DNA of 64,000 nt. Origin: Azophilus sp965199705 (GTDB lineage: Bacteria; Pseudomonadota; Gammaproteobacteria; Pseudomonadales; Azotimanducaceae). The notes beneath the pieces were generated by a model. It did no database searches, had not been told where the DNA came from, and worked only from the letters and a program-made list of their open reading frames with translations. The stretch covers positions 496,001 through 560,000 of the forward strand of contig OZ241359.1 of the NCBI GenBank assembly GCA_965199705.1. Reading direction: 5' to 3'. A program made the translations under genes and the position numbers. This document shows positions 17,471 through 26,771 of the stretch, one piece after another. Each line of letters starts with the position of its first letter. Position 1 is the stretch's first letter.

Positions 17471-17695
17471 AGCCATCCTCCATTTCTGGTTCAAGTCTTC
17501 TTCAAAAACCCTGCCGGATAGGAACACGCGCCCTGCGCCGGCTACGGGAACGGGGCGAATGATACATCCGGCAGGGAATAGTGCAAGCCATAGCCAGAAA
17601 AAAGCGCCATCTTTTTTTCACGCCTTTTCTTGCGTTTCGCGGCCACAGCCTGGGCCGCGCGGTTTGCTGCCAGGGCCAGGCAGCGCCAGGCCGGG
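17471..17695. promoter_or_regulatory. Probable promoter/leader of the exported-protein gene
   Basis: The 225 bases between the secretin stop and the exported-protein start hold the ribosome site (GGAGG at 17477-17481 on the minus strand) and must hold its promoter unless it is read through from the secretin. A short A/T stem, AAAAAAG-cgccat-CTTTTTT around 17598-17617, and GC-rich hairpins near 17640-17690 (for example GCTGCC with GGCAGC) could form a weak terminator for the secretin gene. No exact promoter boxes can be assigned. Confidence 0.35.
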
Positions 17696-19756
17696 CTACT
17701 GCGCCGCGCCAAACTGCTTGTGCAGCTCCAGTGAATCGCGCATTTCGCGGGTGAGGCGGGCGCCGGCTTCGTGGTCTCGGATCACATAGGGCGTCACCAT
17801 CAGCATCAGTTCCGTGCGGTCACTCTGATAAGAGTCGGAGCGAAACAGGCGGCCGAGCAGAGGAACCCGTCCGAGCAGGGGCACGCCTGTTTGCCCTGAG
17901 CTGAGATTCTCGGAAATCAGGCCGCCCATCAGCAGCGAGCTGCCGTCGCGCAGCGTCAAACTGGTGCTCAGGCGCCGGCTCAGGATGGTGGGCGTGCCTT
18001 GCAAGCTGGTGGCGGCAGAGAGGCGCGCCTCGCTCAGCTCCTGGCTGATGGTTACGTCCACCAGCCCGCCGGCCTGCACCAGCGGCGTGATGCCGAGAAT
18101 CACGCCCGTGTTGCGGTAGGCCACCTGCTGCAGGATGTTGGTGGTGCCGCCCACTTGCAGTTCGTCGCCGGAGAGCTGGGTGATCACGGGAATTTCGTTG
18201 CCGACCTCGATGGAGGCTTCCTCGCCGCTTTTTACCAGCAGTTTCGGTTGCGAGCGGATGGCGACGCGGCCGTCTTCATAAAAGAGGTTCAGCACGGCGC
18301 GGGTCTGGCCGGCGCTGTCGAGCGTGAGCGAAAGCCCCCGGCTGCTTAGCCCGAGCGCGTCGCGGGTGCTGCCTTGCAGGCCGTAGTCGTCTATGCCGCT
18401 GCGAAACAGGAAGTCAAAACCCCCCTTTTCCTCATCAGACAGGGTGATTTCGGCGATCAGCACCTCGATCAGCACGGACGGCACGGGCCTGTCGAGTTCT
18501 TTCAGGACTTTCAGCATCTCTGCCCAATCGCTGCCCGACCCCCGGAAAATCACCAGATTGCGCCGCTCATCCACCACCAGGGGGCCGCCTGCGTTGTTGG
18601 CGGCGGACGTCATCGCCCCCGATTCGTCTTGAACGCCGGAACCAGTGGTGGCGGATTTCTGGTCTCTGCCCACCAGCGCTTGCAGGGTATCGACGAGATC
18701 AGTTACCTGGGTGTTCTGCACTTCGTAGCTGAACAGCCCCTGTTCGATGGTGCTCTGATGCGTTTGATCGAAGGTGTCAAGCCATTCGCGCACATGCTGC
18801 AGAACCTTCTGGCTGGAAGCGAAAATCACCAGCTTGCCGAGATCATCAAACGGCAGCAGGATCACCGAGCCGTCTCGGCCCACCCTGTGGCCTTCGGCTT
18901 CCAGCACCTTCTCCGCGGCCTCGGCAAGATCAGACGCCCGCATGAAGCTCGGCTGCATGATGAAACCGTGCCGGCCCCGCAGCAGCGGCTGATCCAGAAC
19001 CTCGATCATTTCCAGCGCCTGCGCCACCCGCTCCGGGGAACCGCGCAACAGCACGGAGTTGGCCTCTACATATTCCGTAAACTTGAGTTCCTTGTTGGGG
19101 AAGGCGTCGCGCAGCATCCTTGCCACAGTGCCGGTGCGGGTAACATGCAGGGGCGCCAACTGAAAGATGGTGCGGTGCGTGGCCGGCACCTCCGGCAGCG
19201 TGCGCCCGCTGATCAGCAGCGGCACTTCTCCGGCACTGATTTCCTGGGGTGCGGAAAAAACCAGCACGCCATCGCGTTCGCGCATGGCGACGCCGTATTC
19301 TTCCAGCACCTGGCGCACCGTGGCGAAGAACCGGGCGGGCGGCACAGGGTCGGCCAGGCGCAGGGTTACCAGATCCTGTTTGGTTTGCAGGCCGGGCGAA
19401 ATCACGAACGAAAGCCCGAGTTGATTGCCGAAGACCTCGTTTATAAAGGCGACGATGGGCACACCATTGAAGGCCGCTTCGATTGGCTCGCCGGTCAGGT
19501 CTGCCCCCAGCGCGGCAGCGCCCCCGGACTGGCTGGCCCCAGGCGTAACGGCGGGGGTGGGTGTCCAGGCGTCTGCGAGCGTCTCGCCCTCGGCATCGGA
19601 ATCCAGCGCCCTGGCCGGTGATGCGGACGCACCGCCGCCAGCAGGCGCAGATTCCGGCGCTGGCAGTGGCGCCACCTGGAACTGGGCGCAGGCGCCCAGC
19701 AAGGCCATCACGGCCATCAAGATCGGCAATAAGAGGAATCTGGCGGTATTGCGCAC
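17696..19756 (-). CDS. Lipoprotein secretin, GspD/type II secretion-like
   Basis: Outer-membrane secretin that forms the exit ring for type II-like secretion or pili. About 686 residues from GTG 19756. The N-terminus is a lipoprotein signal (FLLLPILMAVMALLGACAQ, lipidated Cys in LLGAC), then a Pro/Ala-rich linker, an N0 domain (FNGVPIVAFINEVFGNQLGL), repeated N1-N3 modules, and the C-terminal secretin domain with VGNEIPVIT and GGLISENLSSGQTGVPLLGRVPLLGRLF, the secretin signature. Only this component is present here; no gspC, E, F or G neighbours are seen, so partners must be elsewhere. The start is uncertain. Confidence 0.85.
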   Translation of the reverse strand: MRNTARFLLLPILMAVMALLGACAQFQVAPLPAPESAPAGGGASASPARALDSDAEGETLADAWTPTPAVTPGASQSGGAAALGADLTGEPIEAAFNGVPIVAFINEVFGNQLGLSFVISPGLQTKQDLVTLRLADPVPPARFFATVRQVLEEYGVAMRERDGVLVFSAPQEISAGEVPLLISGRTLPEVPATHRTIFQLAPLHVTRTGTVARMLRDAFPNKELKFTEYVEANSVLLRGSPERVAQALEMIEVLDQPLLRGRHGFIMQPSFMRASDLAEAAEKVLEAEGHRVGRDGSVILLPFDDLGKLVIFASSQKVLQHVREWLDTFDQTHQSTIEQGLFSYEVQNTQVTDLVDTLQALVGRDQKSATTGSGVQDESGAMTSAANNAGGPLVVDERRNLVIFRGSGSDWAEMLKVLKELDRPVPSVLIEVLIAEITLSDEEKGGFDFLFRSGIDDYGLQGSTRDALGLSSRGLSLTLDSAGQTRAVLNLFYEDGRVAIRSQPKLLVKSGEEASIEVGNEIPVITQLSGDELQVGGTTNILQQVAYRNTGVILGITPLVQAGGLVDVTISQELSEARLSAATSLQGTPTILSRRLSTSLTLRDGSSLLMGGLISENLSSGQTGVPLLGRVPLLGRLFRSDSYQSDRTELMLMVTPYVIRDHEAGARLTREMRDSLELHKQFGAAQ

Positions 19757-19893
19757 GGCGGTTGGTCTCGCTCCCCAGGCGAGGGGGGCGCCATTGTGGG
19801 CAGGGCGGACGGGATTGGCAAGTTGTTGGTGAACTGCGCCGCTCAAGTACAGTATTATGCAGCCTGTCTCTGATTCAATGCGCGGAGCGTCTG

Positions 19894-21030
19894 ATGGCGT
19901 GGAATGAACCCGGCAAGGGCGGCAAGGATCCTTGGGGAAGCCAGGGTGAGGGCGGCCCGCCGGACCTGGACGAAGCCTTCCGCAGGCTGAAGCAACAGTT
20001 GTTCGGGCTGTTTACTGGCGGCTCGTCGGGTTCCGGCGGGGGTGGCAACCTGTTCAGCCTGCGCTTGTTCGGCGTCGGCCTCGGCGTTCTGGCGCTGGTG
20101 TACGGCTTTCTGGGGTTGTATCAGGTGGACGAAGCCGAACGCGGGGTCGTGCTGCGGTTCGGCAAGGTGCAGGAGAACACGGTTGGTCCGGGCCTGCACT
20201 GGAATCCGCCACTCATCGATCAGGTCAGCAAGATCAATGTCACCCAGGTGCGCTCGAAGGAGCACAAGGCACTGATGCTGACGGAAGACGAGAACATCGT
20301 GAACGTCAGCCTCACGGTGCAGTATGTGGTTCAGGATCCCATCGCCTTCAAGGTCAAGGTGCGCAACCCGGAGGCCAGCCTGGAGCAGGCTACCGAGAGC
20401 GCGCTGCGGCATGTTGTCGGCGGTTCCGTCATGGATCAGGTCATCACGGATGGTCGGGCCGCCATTGCCATCGAAGTGCAGGAGCGCCTGCAATCCTATC
20501 TCGACCGCTACGAGACAGGCATTCTGGTCAGCAAGGTCAATATCGACGAGAGTGCGCCGCCGGTGCAGGTTCAGGACGCATTCAATGACGTGCAGAAAGC
20601 CAAGGAGGATGAACAGCGGGTCATCAACCAGGCCAACGCCTATGCCGAGGAAATCATACCCACGGCGCGCGGCAAGGCCCAGGAAGTGCGGGAGCAGGCC
20701 AACGCCTACCGGGATCGGGTTGTTGCGCAGGCGGAGGGTGAGGCGCAGCGGTTCGAGAAGCTGTTGGCGGAGTATCTGCTCGCCAGGCGGGTTACCCGGG
20801 ATCGGCTGTATCTGGATAGCCTGGAGTCAGTGCTGTCGCAGAGTTCGAAGATCATGGTGGATGTGGAAGGCGGCAACAATCTCATGTACCTGCCGCTTGA
20901 TCGCATCGTGCAACCGCAGTCGCCCCTGCCTGCCGGCGCCTCAGAGACCACCGTTCGCAACATTGCCAACGAAGTCACCAACGAACTGCTGAACCGGCTC
21001 GGCGAAAGCCGCAACCGGCCCGCCCGCTGA
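19894..21030 (+). CDS. hflK: FtsH protease modulator HflK
   Basis: Inner-membrane SPFH/prohibitin-family protein that with HflC forms a large periplasmic cage around FtsH. The 378-residue product from ATG 19894 has a Gly/Pro-rich cytoplasmic N-terminus (MAWNEPGKGGKDPWG), one membrane helix (GVGLGVLALVYGFLGLYQV), then the SPFH domain (EAERGVVLRFGKVQE) and long helices containing AKEDEQRVINQANAYAEEII. The open frame extends farther upstream, but MAWNEPG is the typical HflK start. A -10-like TATTAT lies at 19853-19858 in the divergent region shared with the secretin gene. hflC follows 24 bases later. Confidence 0.96.
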   Translation: MAWNEPGKGGKDPWGSQGEGGPPDLDEAFRRLKQQLFGLFTGGSSGSGGGGNLFSLRLFGVGLGVLALVYGFLGLYQVDEAERGVVLRFGKVQENTVGPGLHWNPPLIDQVSKINVTQVRSKEHKALMLTEDENIVNVSLTVQYVVQDPIAFKVKVRNPEASLEQATESALRHVVGGSVMDQVITDGRAAIAIEVQERLQSYLDRYETGILVSKVNIDESAPPVQVQDAFNDVQKAKEDEQRVINQANAYAEEIIPTARGKAQEVREQANAYRDRVVAQAEGEAQRFEKLLAEYLLARRVTRDRLYLDSLESVLSQSSKIMVDVEGGNNLMYLPLDRIVQPQSPLPAGASETTVRNIANEVTNELLNRLGESRNRPAR

Positions 21031-21054
21031 TAGCGCACGGTACGGAGACATAGC

Positions 21055-21924
21055 ATGAGTACGCGCAACATTGTCATCCTGGCCCTTGGCGGGCTGGGCC
21101 TGGTCGGGCTGATTCTGAGCCTGTTCGTTGTTACCGAGATGGAGCGGGCTGTTGTGCTGCGCTTCGGTGAGGCGATTCGCACCGATGTTCGGCCCGGGCT
21201 GCATTTCAAGGTGCCGATCGCCGATCAGGTCAAACGCTTTGACGGCCGGGTGCTGACCCTGGATTCAGCGCCGGAAACCTACTACACGCTGGAAAAGAAG
21301 CCACTGATCGTGGATTCCTTCGCCAAGTGGCGGGTGGTGGACGTGCCCAAGTTCTACACGGCCAGCAAGGGCGACGAAACCTACGCCAGCCGGCGTCTGC
21401 AAGAGCGGGTGAACGAGGGGCTGCGCAACGCCATTACGGGCCGCAACATGCATGAGGTGATCTCTGGAGAACGCGATCAGCTCATGCAGGAATTGACGGC
21501 CAACCTGAATCGCGTGATGCGCGACGCGCTCGGTCTGGAGGTTATAGACGTGCGCGTGAAGCGCATCGATTTGCCGCTGGAAGTATCCGGTTCGGTTTAT
21601 GAGCGCATGAATTCAGAACGGGAAATCGAAGCCCGGCAGTACCGGGCGCAGGGCGAGGAACTGGCGCTCGGCATTCGTGCGGATGCGGATCGACAACAGG
21701 TGGTAATCGAGGCGGAGGCCTACCGCGACGCCGAGTTGATCCGAGGTGATGGTGATGCTCAGGCCGCCAATATCTACGCCCAGGCGTACAGCAAGGATCC
21801 GGAGTTTTACGAGTTCACCCGCAGCCTGTCCGCCTATACCAGGGTGTTCGGCAACAAGGGCGACATGCTGGTTCTGGACCCGAACGGCGAGTTCTTCAAA
21901 TACATGAAGAGCGACGACGGCTGA
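21055..21924 (+). CDS. hflC: FtsH protease modulator HflC
   Basis: Partner of HflK in the HflKC complex that restrains FtsH at the inner membrane. The 289-residue sequence has the N-terminal helix NIVILALGGLGLVGLILSLFV, SPFH-domain start EMERAVVLRFGEAIR, and the helical IEAEAYRDAELIRGDGDAQAANIYAQAY segment typical of HflC. It is followed after 27 bases by purA; DUF2065 and hisZ, which often sit between hflC and purA, are missing. Confidence 0.97.
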   Translation: MSTRNIVILALGGLGLVGLILSLFVVTEMERAVVLRFGEAIRTDVRPGLHFKVPIADQVKRFDGRVLTLDSAPETYYTLEKKPLIVDSFAKWRVVDVPKFYTASKGDETYASRRLQERVNEGLRNAITGRNMHEVISGERDQLMQELTANLNRVMRDALGLEVIDVRVKRIDLPLEVSGSVYERMNSEREIEARQYRAQGEELALGIRADADRQQVVIEAEAYRDAELIRGDGDAQAANIYAQAYSKDPEFYEFTRSLSAYTRVFGNKGDMLVLDPNGEFFKYMKSDDG

Positions 21925-21951
21925 TCCAGCCCGCTTCCTGCGACATCTGAC

Positions 21952-23274
21952 ATGAACGCAAGCGCTTCCGGGCGCACCGTTGCCGTGGTCGGCGCCCAGT
22001 GGGGTGACGAGGGCAAGGGCAAGATCAGCGATCTGCTCACCGGTCGGGCTTCGGTGGCAGTGCGCTGCCAGGGCGGCCACAATGCCGGCCACACCCTGGT
22101 GAATCAGGGCCGCAAGACAGTGCTGCACCTGATTCCCTCCGGCGTCCTGCATCCACACGTACACTGCGTGATAGGCCATGGGGTGGTGCTGCATCTACCT
22201 ACGCTGCTTGAGGAAATGCGGCAGATCAGGGATCAGGCGGATGACGACGCGCTGGCGCGAGTGCATCTGAGCCCGGCCTGCCAACTGGTGCTCCCGCATC
22301 ATCTGGCGCTGGATCAGGCCCGCGAGAAGGCCAGGGGCGCCGGGAGAATCGGCACCACCGGGCGCGGCATCGGGCCGGCTTATGAAGACAAGGCCGCGCG
22401 CCGAGGCCTCAGGGTCGGAGATCTGTTTCACTGGCAGACCTTTACGGACAATCTCGAAGCCGTGATGTCCTACCACAACTTCGTGTTGCGCCATCACTAC
22501 GATGCCGCACCTGCGGACCTGGCCGGCACATTGGCGGAATGTGTCGAGGCACTGGAAACGCTGCGGCCGCTGGTTTGTGACACGGTTGCGCTGCTGCACG
22601 AGCGGCGCGCCGGTGGCGACAACCTGCTGCTGGAGGGGGCTCAGGGCGCCCTGCTTGATCTGGACCAGGGCACCTATCCGTTCGTGACGTCTTCCTGCAC
22701 CACGGCCGCTGGCATTGCGGCTGGCAGCGGGCTCGGCCCGAATCAGATCGACCATGTGCTTGGCATTGCCAAGGCCTACACCACCCGCGTTGGCGCCGGG
22801 CCCTTTGCAACCGAGTTGAACGACGACACAGGCGAGCAGCTGGCCAGCCGCGGCGTGGAGTTCGGCTCAACCACCGGTCGCCCCAGGCGCTGCGGCTGGT
22901 TTGATGCGCCGGCCCTGCGCCGGGCGGTTCAGATCAACGGCATCAATGGTCTGTGCCTGACCAAGCTGGACGTGCTGGATACCCTTGAGACGATTCGCAT
23001 CTGCACAGGCTATACCGGCCATGAAGAGAGGCCCGAGCGCCACGGCGCCTTCAGCTTCGGCCGCGAGCACTACACCGGGCTTGAACCTGTGTACGAAGAC
23101 TTGCCCGGCTGGCGGCAAACCACCGCTGGCGTGCGCAACTACTCCGATCTGCCGGGCCGGGCCCGATCCTACATTGAACGCCTGCAGGAACTCGTTGGCG
23201 TACCCGTGGACATCATTTCCACCGGGCGAGAGCGCCTGGATACCATTGTGTTGCGGCACCCTTTTGACGCATGA
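21952..23274 (+). CDS. purA: Adenylosuccinate synthetase
   Basis: Catalyses GTP-dependent conversion of IMP and aspartate to adenylosuccinate, the first committed step to AMP. The 440-residue product has the P-loop-like GAQWGDEGKGKISDLL near residues 16-31, GGHNAGHTLV, the IGTTGRGIGPAYEDKAAR stretch, GAQGALLDLDQGTYPFVTSS, and the C-terminal VSTGRERLDT-type motif (here ISTGRERLDT). Length and motifs match the family. Followed 30 bases later by a Trm112-like gene in the same direction. Confidence 0.98.
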   Translation: MNASASGRTVAVVGAQWGDEGKGKISDLLTGRASVAVRCQGGHNAGHTLVNQGRKTVLHLIPSGVLHPHVHCVIGHGVVLHLPTLLEEMRQIRDQADDDALARVHLSPACQLVLPHHLALDQAREKARGAGRIGTTGRGIGPAYEDKAARRGLRVGDLFHWQTFTDNLEAVMSYHNFVLRHHYDAAPADLAGTLAECVEALETLRPLVCDTVALLHERRAGGDNLLLEGAQGALLDLDQGTYPFVTSSCTTAAGIAAGSGLGPNQIDHVLGIAKAYTTRVGAGPFATELNDDTGEQLASRGVEFGSTTGRPRRCGWFDAPALRRAVQINGINGLCLTKLDVLDTLETIRICTGYTGHEERPERHGAFSFGREHYTGLEPVYEDLPGWRQTTAGVRNYSDLPGRARSYIERLQELVGVPVDIISTGRERLDTIVLRHPFDA

Positions 23275-23304
23275 TCTTCAAGTTGCAGTTGACCTGAGTC
23301 GCCC

Positions 23305-23499
23305 GTGGACATGAAACTATTCGAATTGCTGGCCTGCCCGGTCTCCAGGGCGGCGCTTTCATGGCATCGAGAAACGGACGAGCTCTGGTGCCGCGCAAGC
23401 GGGTTGGCGTATCCGATTCGGGATGGCGTTCCCTTCCTGATCGAGGCGGAAGCCCGATGCTTGAACCGAGAAGAAATTGGACAATGCGCAAATGAGTGA
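23305..23499 (+). CDS. Trm112/YcaR-like small protein
   Basis: A 64-residue member of the YcaR/Trm112 (UPF0434) family, zinc-ribbon-like proteins of unclear bacterial function. GTG 23305 (MDMKLFELLACP) lines up with the E. coli YcaR start better than the ATG two codons later. The core LLACPVSRAALSW and LAYPIRDGVPFLIEAEARCL match the family, but the second cysteine of the usual CPxC pair is Ser, so metal binding is probably lost, as in several family members. Its stop overlaps the folE2 start by 8 bases. Confidence 0.85.
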   Translation: MDMKLFELLACPVSRAALSWHRETDELWCRASGLAYPIRDGVPFLIEAEARCLNREEIGQCANE

Positions 23500-24454
23500 T
23501 CCCTTGACCAAGCCGACGCTGGTCGCCAGCAATGACATGCCGGATGTGGCCAGCCGACCATTGCGGCAACCTCAGGGTGCGCTGGATTGGGTGGGCATGA
23601 GCCGCATCCATCAACCCTTGCTGCTCATTGATGGTGGCGAAACCCGTCAGGTGCACACGCAAGTGCAGGTATATGTGGACCTGGCCGACACCAAGGCCAA
23701 GGGGATTCACATGTCCCGCCTGTATCTCATTCTTGACGAACATGCGGATACGCGCCCGCTCACCGTCGCCGGGCTGAAGCTGCTGCTCAGCTCCCTGCTC
23801 GAATCCCATCGGGGGCTGTCCGGGCGCGCATTCGTGCAATTCGATTTCGATTACAGCCTGCGCCGCACGGCCCTGGTGAGCGAGCATTCCGGCTGGAACA
23901 ACTACCCGGTCAGCATCAAGGGAACGCTGCAGGACGGGCGTATTGATCTGGAGCTGGGCGTCGGCGTGCATTATTCCTCGACCTGCCCCTGTTCGGCGGC
24001 GCTGGCCCGACAATTGATTCAGAACCAGTTCGAGACGGATTTCGGGCGCGCCGGGGTGGTCAAGGCGCATGAAGTGAAGGCCTGGCTCGGCACCGAAGAG
24101 GGCATCATGGCAACGCCGCACAGCCAGCGCAGCATCGCCCGCGTGTTGGTCAAGCTCTGCGACGGCTTGCTCGATTTTCCGATCACCGGCCTTGTTGACA
24201 GCCTTGAAACAACACTCAAGACGCCGGTGCAAACCGCTGTGAAACGAGAGGATGAGCAGGAATTCGCACGCCTGAATGGGCAGAACCTGATGTTCATCGA
24301 GGATGCCGGTCGCCGGCTCAAGGACATGCTCGGCAACGACAGCAGACTTGCAGACTTCTGGGTTCGGATCGAGCATCATGAGAGCCTGCACGCCCACGAT
24401 GCTGTCGGCATCTTCTGCAAGGGCGTGGAAGGTGGGTATCTGCCGACTCCCTGA
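23492..24454 (+). CDS. folE2: GTP cyclohydrolase FolE2 (type IB)
   Basis: GTP cyclohydrolase IB, which makes dihydroneopterin triphosphate for folate or queuosine synthesis and can work with metals other than zinc. About 320 residues from ATG 23492 (a TTG five codons upstream is less likely). Family marks: VGMSRIHQPLLL near the start, GIHMSRLYLIL, the catalytic Cys region YSSTCPCSAALARQ, PHSQRSIARV, and the C-terminal FWVRIEHHESLHAHDAVG. Overlap with the Trm112-like gene suggests co-translation. folE2 is often controlled by Zur where folE is also present; no such operator could be assigned here. Confidence 0.95.
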   Translation: MSDPLTKPTLVASNDMPDVASRPLRQPQGALDWVGMSRIHQPLLLIDGGETRQVHTQVQVYVDLADTKAKGIHMSRLYLILDEHADTRPLTVAGLKLLLSSLLESHRGLSGRAFVQFDFDYSLRRTALVSEHSGWNNYPVSIKGTLQDGRIDLELGVGVHYSSTCPCSAALARQLIQNQFETDFGRAGVVKAHEVKAWLGTEEGIMATPHSQRSIARVLVKLCDGLLDFPITGLVDSLETTLKTPVQTAVKREDEQEFARLNGQNLMFIEDAGRRLKDMLGNDSRLADFWVRIEHHESLHAHDAVGIFCKGVEGGYLPTP

Positions 24455-24630
24455 CGGCAATCCCGGCAGTTGCGCCGGGGCTGTGACATTCTTACAAACC
24501 CGACCTGATATGTGTACACTGATTCGTCCGTACTGCGAGGCGCCTGCGGTTGGGCCACCAGTCGCTGCGGTCTGTGCACGGCCTGTCGCGCCCCGGGGTG
24601 TCGGATTTGTCGGTTGGATCGGATATTCAT

Positions 24631-25452
24631 ATGATTTACGCTGATCGGAATTACCTTGTCCCGGCGCTGATTCTTTTGCTGGGCATCATCCTGGCTGTCA
24701 CGCCGGCCCTGGCGGACGATGTCGAGGACGCAGAAATTCGCGGGGCCGAGATCGCTGACGCCATCGAAGAGCGGGGTAGCGGCTTTGCCGACTATCAAGT
24801 CAACATGACGATGGTGCTGCGTAACAGGCAGGGCCAGGAGAGCCTGCGCCGCCTTCGCTCCAAAGTGCTGGAGGTGGAGGAAGACGGCGACAAGACCTTG
24901 TTCGTTTTCAACGACCCTCGCGATGTCAAGGGCACAGCCTTCCTTGTGCATGCTCACCAGGACGGTCCGGACGAGCAATGGCTCTATCTGCCGGCGGTGA
25001 AGCGGATCAAACGCATCGCTACGGGCAATCTTTCCGCATCCTTCATGGGTAGCGAGTTCTCCTACGAAGACATGGGTTCGCAAGGAAAGGGGGACCACCT
25101 CTATCGCTACCTGCACGAAGAAACCTGCGGTGAACTGGAGTTGGCTTGCCATGTTCTGGAGAGAACGCCAACCGAGAAGGGCTCCGGCTACAGCCACCAT
25201 ATCGTCTGGTACGACCAAGAGCATTTGCGCCTTTGGAAAGTCGAATTCTTCGACCGCAAGGAAGCCCACATCAAAACCTTGACTGTTTCGGACTATGAGC
25301 AGTACCTGGGCCGCTACTGGTACCCGGGAGACATGGAAATGGTGAACCACATCACCGGGAAGAGCACCGGCCTGCGGTGGACGGAATTCGAGTTCGAAAA
25401 CGGCTTTGACGAAGGCGACTTTTCCAAGACCGGGCTCAGGCGCGCCGGCTAA
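24631..25452 (+). CDS. LolA-like periplasmic protein (outer membrane lipoprotein-sorting family)
   Basis: Member of the family annotated as outer membrane lipoprotein-sorting protein (LolA_like, PF17131-type), usually encoded beside an RND/MMPL exporter. The 273-residue product has a signal peptide (YLVPALILLLGIILAVTPALA, cut before DDVEDAE) and the family core: YQVNMTMVLRNRQGQES, VFNDPRDVKGTAFL, QWLYLPAVKRIKRI, SFMGSEFSYEDM and WYPGDMEMVNHITGK. The ATG at 24631 is chosen because the signal peptide follows it directly. It is followed by a beta-barrel gene, but the exporter usually found nearby is absent. Confidence 0.85.
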   Translation: MIYADRNYLVPALILLLGIILAVTPALADDVEDAEIRGAEIADAIEERGSGFADYQVNMTMVLRNRQGQESLRRLRSKVLEVEEDGDKTLFVFNDPRDVKGTAFLVHAHQDGPDEQWLYLPAVKRIKRIATGNLSASFMGSEFSYEDMGSQGKGDHLYRYLHEETCGELELACHVLERTPTEKGSGYSHHIVWYDQEHLRLWKVEFFDRKEAHIKTLTVSDYEQYLGRYWYPGDMEMVNHITGKSTGLRWTEFEFENGFDEGDFSKTGLRRAG

Positions 25453-25514
25453 CGGCCAGGAACGCCAGACGCCTCCTCTTCCCGGACAAGAAGATCCCCG
25501 AAGAGAAAAGGACA

Positions 25515-26762
25515 TTGCGCGCGCACCCATACCGGGGACAAGGTTTCGCCTGGGTGGCTTGTTTGCTTCTGCTGTCTGTTGCGGGCGTCGCGTCTGCTGA
25601 AATCTACAGTGATTTTTCTGGTCGAATAAGCGCAGAGAGCCGCCTGTTTCCAGGCTCTGCACTGCACGAGGGGCAACGCTCGCACGGCAGTGGCCTGGTC
25701 GCTTTGCCCAGTTTCGAGATTGAAGGCGACTCTGGAAGAAGCCTCGCTGTCGAGGCGTTCTTCCGCCAGGAAGAAGGCGACGGAGAACGCAGTCATGCGG
25801 ATCTGCGCGAAGCCTATCTGCTCTTGCTGGGCGACCTGGGGGCGGCCGAGTGGGAGCTGCGCCTGGGCATTGATCGGGTGTTCTGGGGTGTTGCCGAATC
25901 CCGCCATCTGGTGGACATCATCAACCAGACCGATCTGGTCGAGAATCCGAACGAAGAATTCAAGCTCGGACAGACCATGGCGCATCTCACGCTTTCCAGC
26001 GATTGGGGCATCGCCGAGTTCTTTCTGCTCCCGTTTCATCGAAAACGAACATTTCCTGGCACAGGAGGTCGCTTGCGCCCGCGTTTCGTAGTTGATCAGG
26101 ACCTCGTGCGCTACGAAAGCGGAGCCGAGAACAAGCACGTCGATCTTGCCTTTCGCTACAGTCACAGCGTCGGGCCTTTCGACTTCGGCGTCTCCCTGTT
26201 CGACGGCACTGCCCGGGAGCCCAATCTGCAACTGGCGCTGCATGAATCCGGGCAACCGGTATTGGCGCCCTACTACGAGCAGATTCGCCAGTACTCGCTG
26301 GACGCGCAGATGACGACCGGGCCCTGGCTGTTCAAGCTTGAAGCTCTGCATCGCAGTGGCTCCAGCAACATATTCGGCGAGAAAGATGACTTTGCCGCCT
26401 TTGTGTTCGGCGCTGAATATACCTTCTATGGCATGTTCGGCAGTGCTGCGGACATAGGCGTCCTGGCCGAGTGGACTCATGATGCGCGTCTGGACAAGGC
26501 GACCAACTTCTTTCAGAACGATCTGTTCTCCGGCATGCGGTTGGGGCTGAATGACCTGCAGGGAACGGAGTTGCTGTTTGGTGTTCTATACGATATGGAT
26601 TCCCGATCCAGTTCACTTTATGCGGAATTCGGCAGGCGACTGGCGGGCAACTGGTCGATGCGCTTCGAGACCGTGACCCACTTTCGCGTGGACCCGGAAG
26701 ACATTCTGTATGACACGCGCAACGACAGCTTCGTGGAATTTCATCTGATCTACAGCTTTTGA
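25515..26762 (+). CDS. Predicted outer-membrane beta-barrel protein
   Basis: A 415-residue protein with a signal peptide (FAWVACLLLLSVAGVASA) and alternating beta-strand pattern ending in Phe (FHLIYSF), as expected for an outer-membrane barrel assembled by BamA. It resembles the DUF1302-like or porin-like partners that accompany LolA-like proteins in RND-linked operons (LRLGIDRVFWGVAESRHLVDIIN, YSLDAQMTTGPWLFKLE). The start is a TTG at 25515; no ATG or GTG fits better and AGGA lies close upstream. Only 62 bases separate it from the LolA-like gene, so the two probably form an operon. Confidence 0.78.
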   Translation: MRAHPYRGQGFAWVACLLLLSVAGVASAEIYSDFSGRISAESRLFPGSALHEGQRSHGSGLVALPSFEIEGDSGRSLAVEAFFRQEEGDGERSHADLREAYLLLLGDLGAAEWELRLGIDRVFWGVAESRHLVDIINQTDLVENPNEEFKLGQTMAHLTLSSDWGIAEFFLLPFHRKRTFPGTGGRLRPRFVVDQDLVRYESGAENKHVDLAFRYSHSVGPFDFGVSLFDGTAREPNLQLALHESGQPVLAPYYEQIRQYSLDAQMTTGPWLFKLEALHRSGSSNIFGEKDDFAAFVFGAEYTFYGMFGSAADIGVLAEWTHDARLDKATNFFQNDLFSGMRLGLNDLQGTELLFGVLYDMDSRSSSLYAEFGRRLAGNWSMRFETVTHFRVDPEDILYDTRNDSFVEFHLIYSF

Positions 26763-26771
26763 GGGCTTTAG

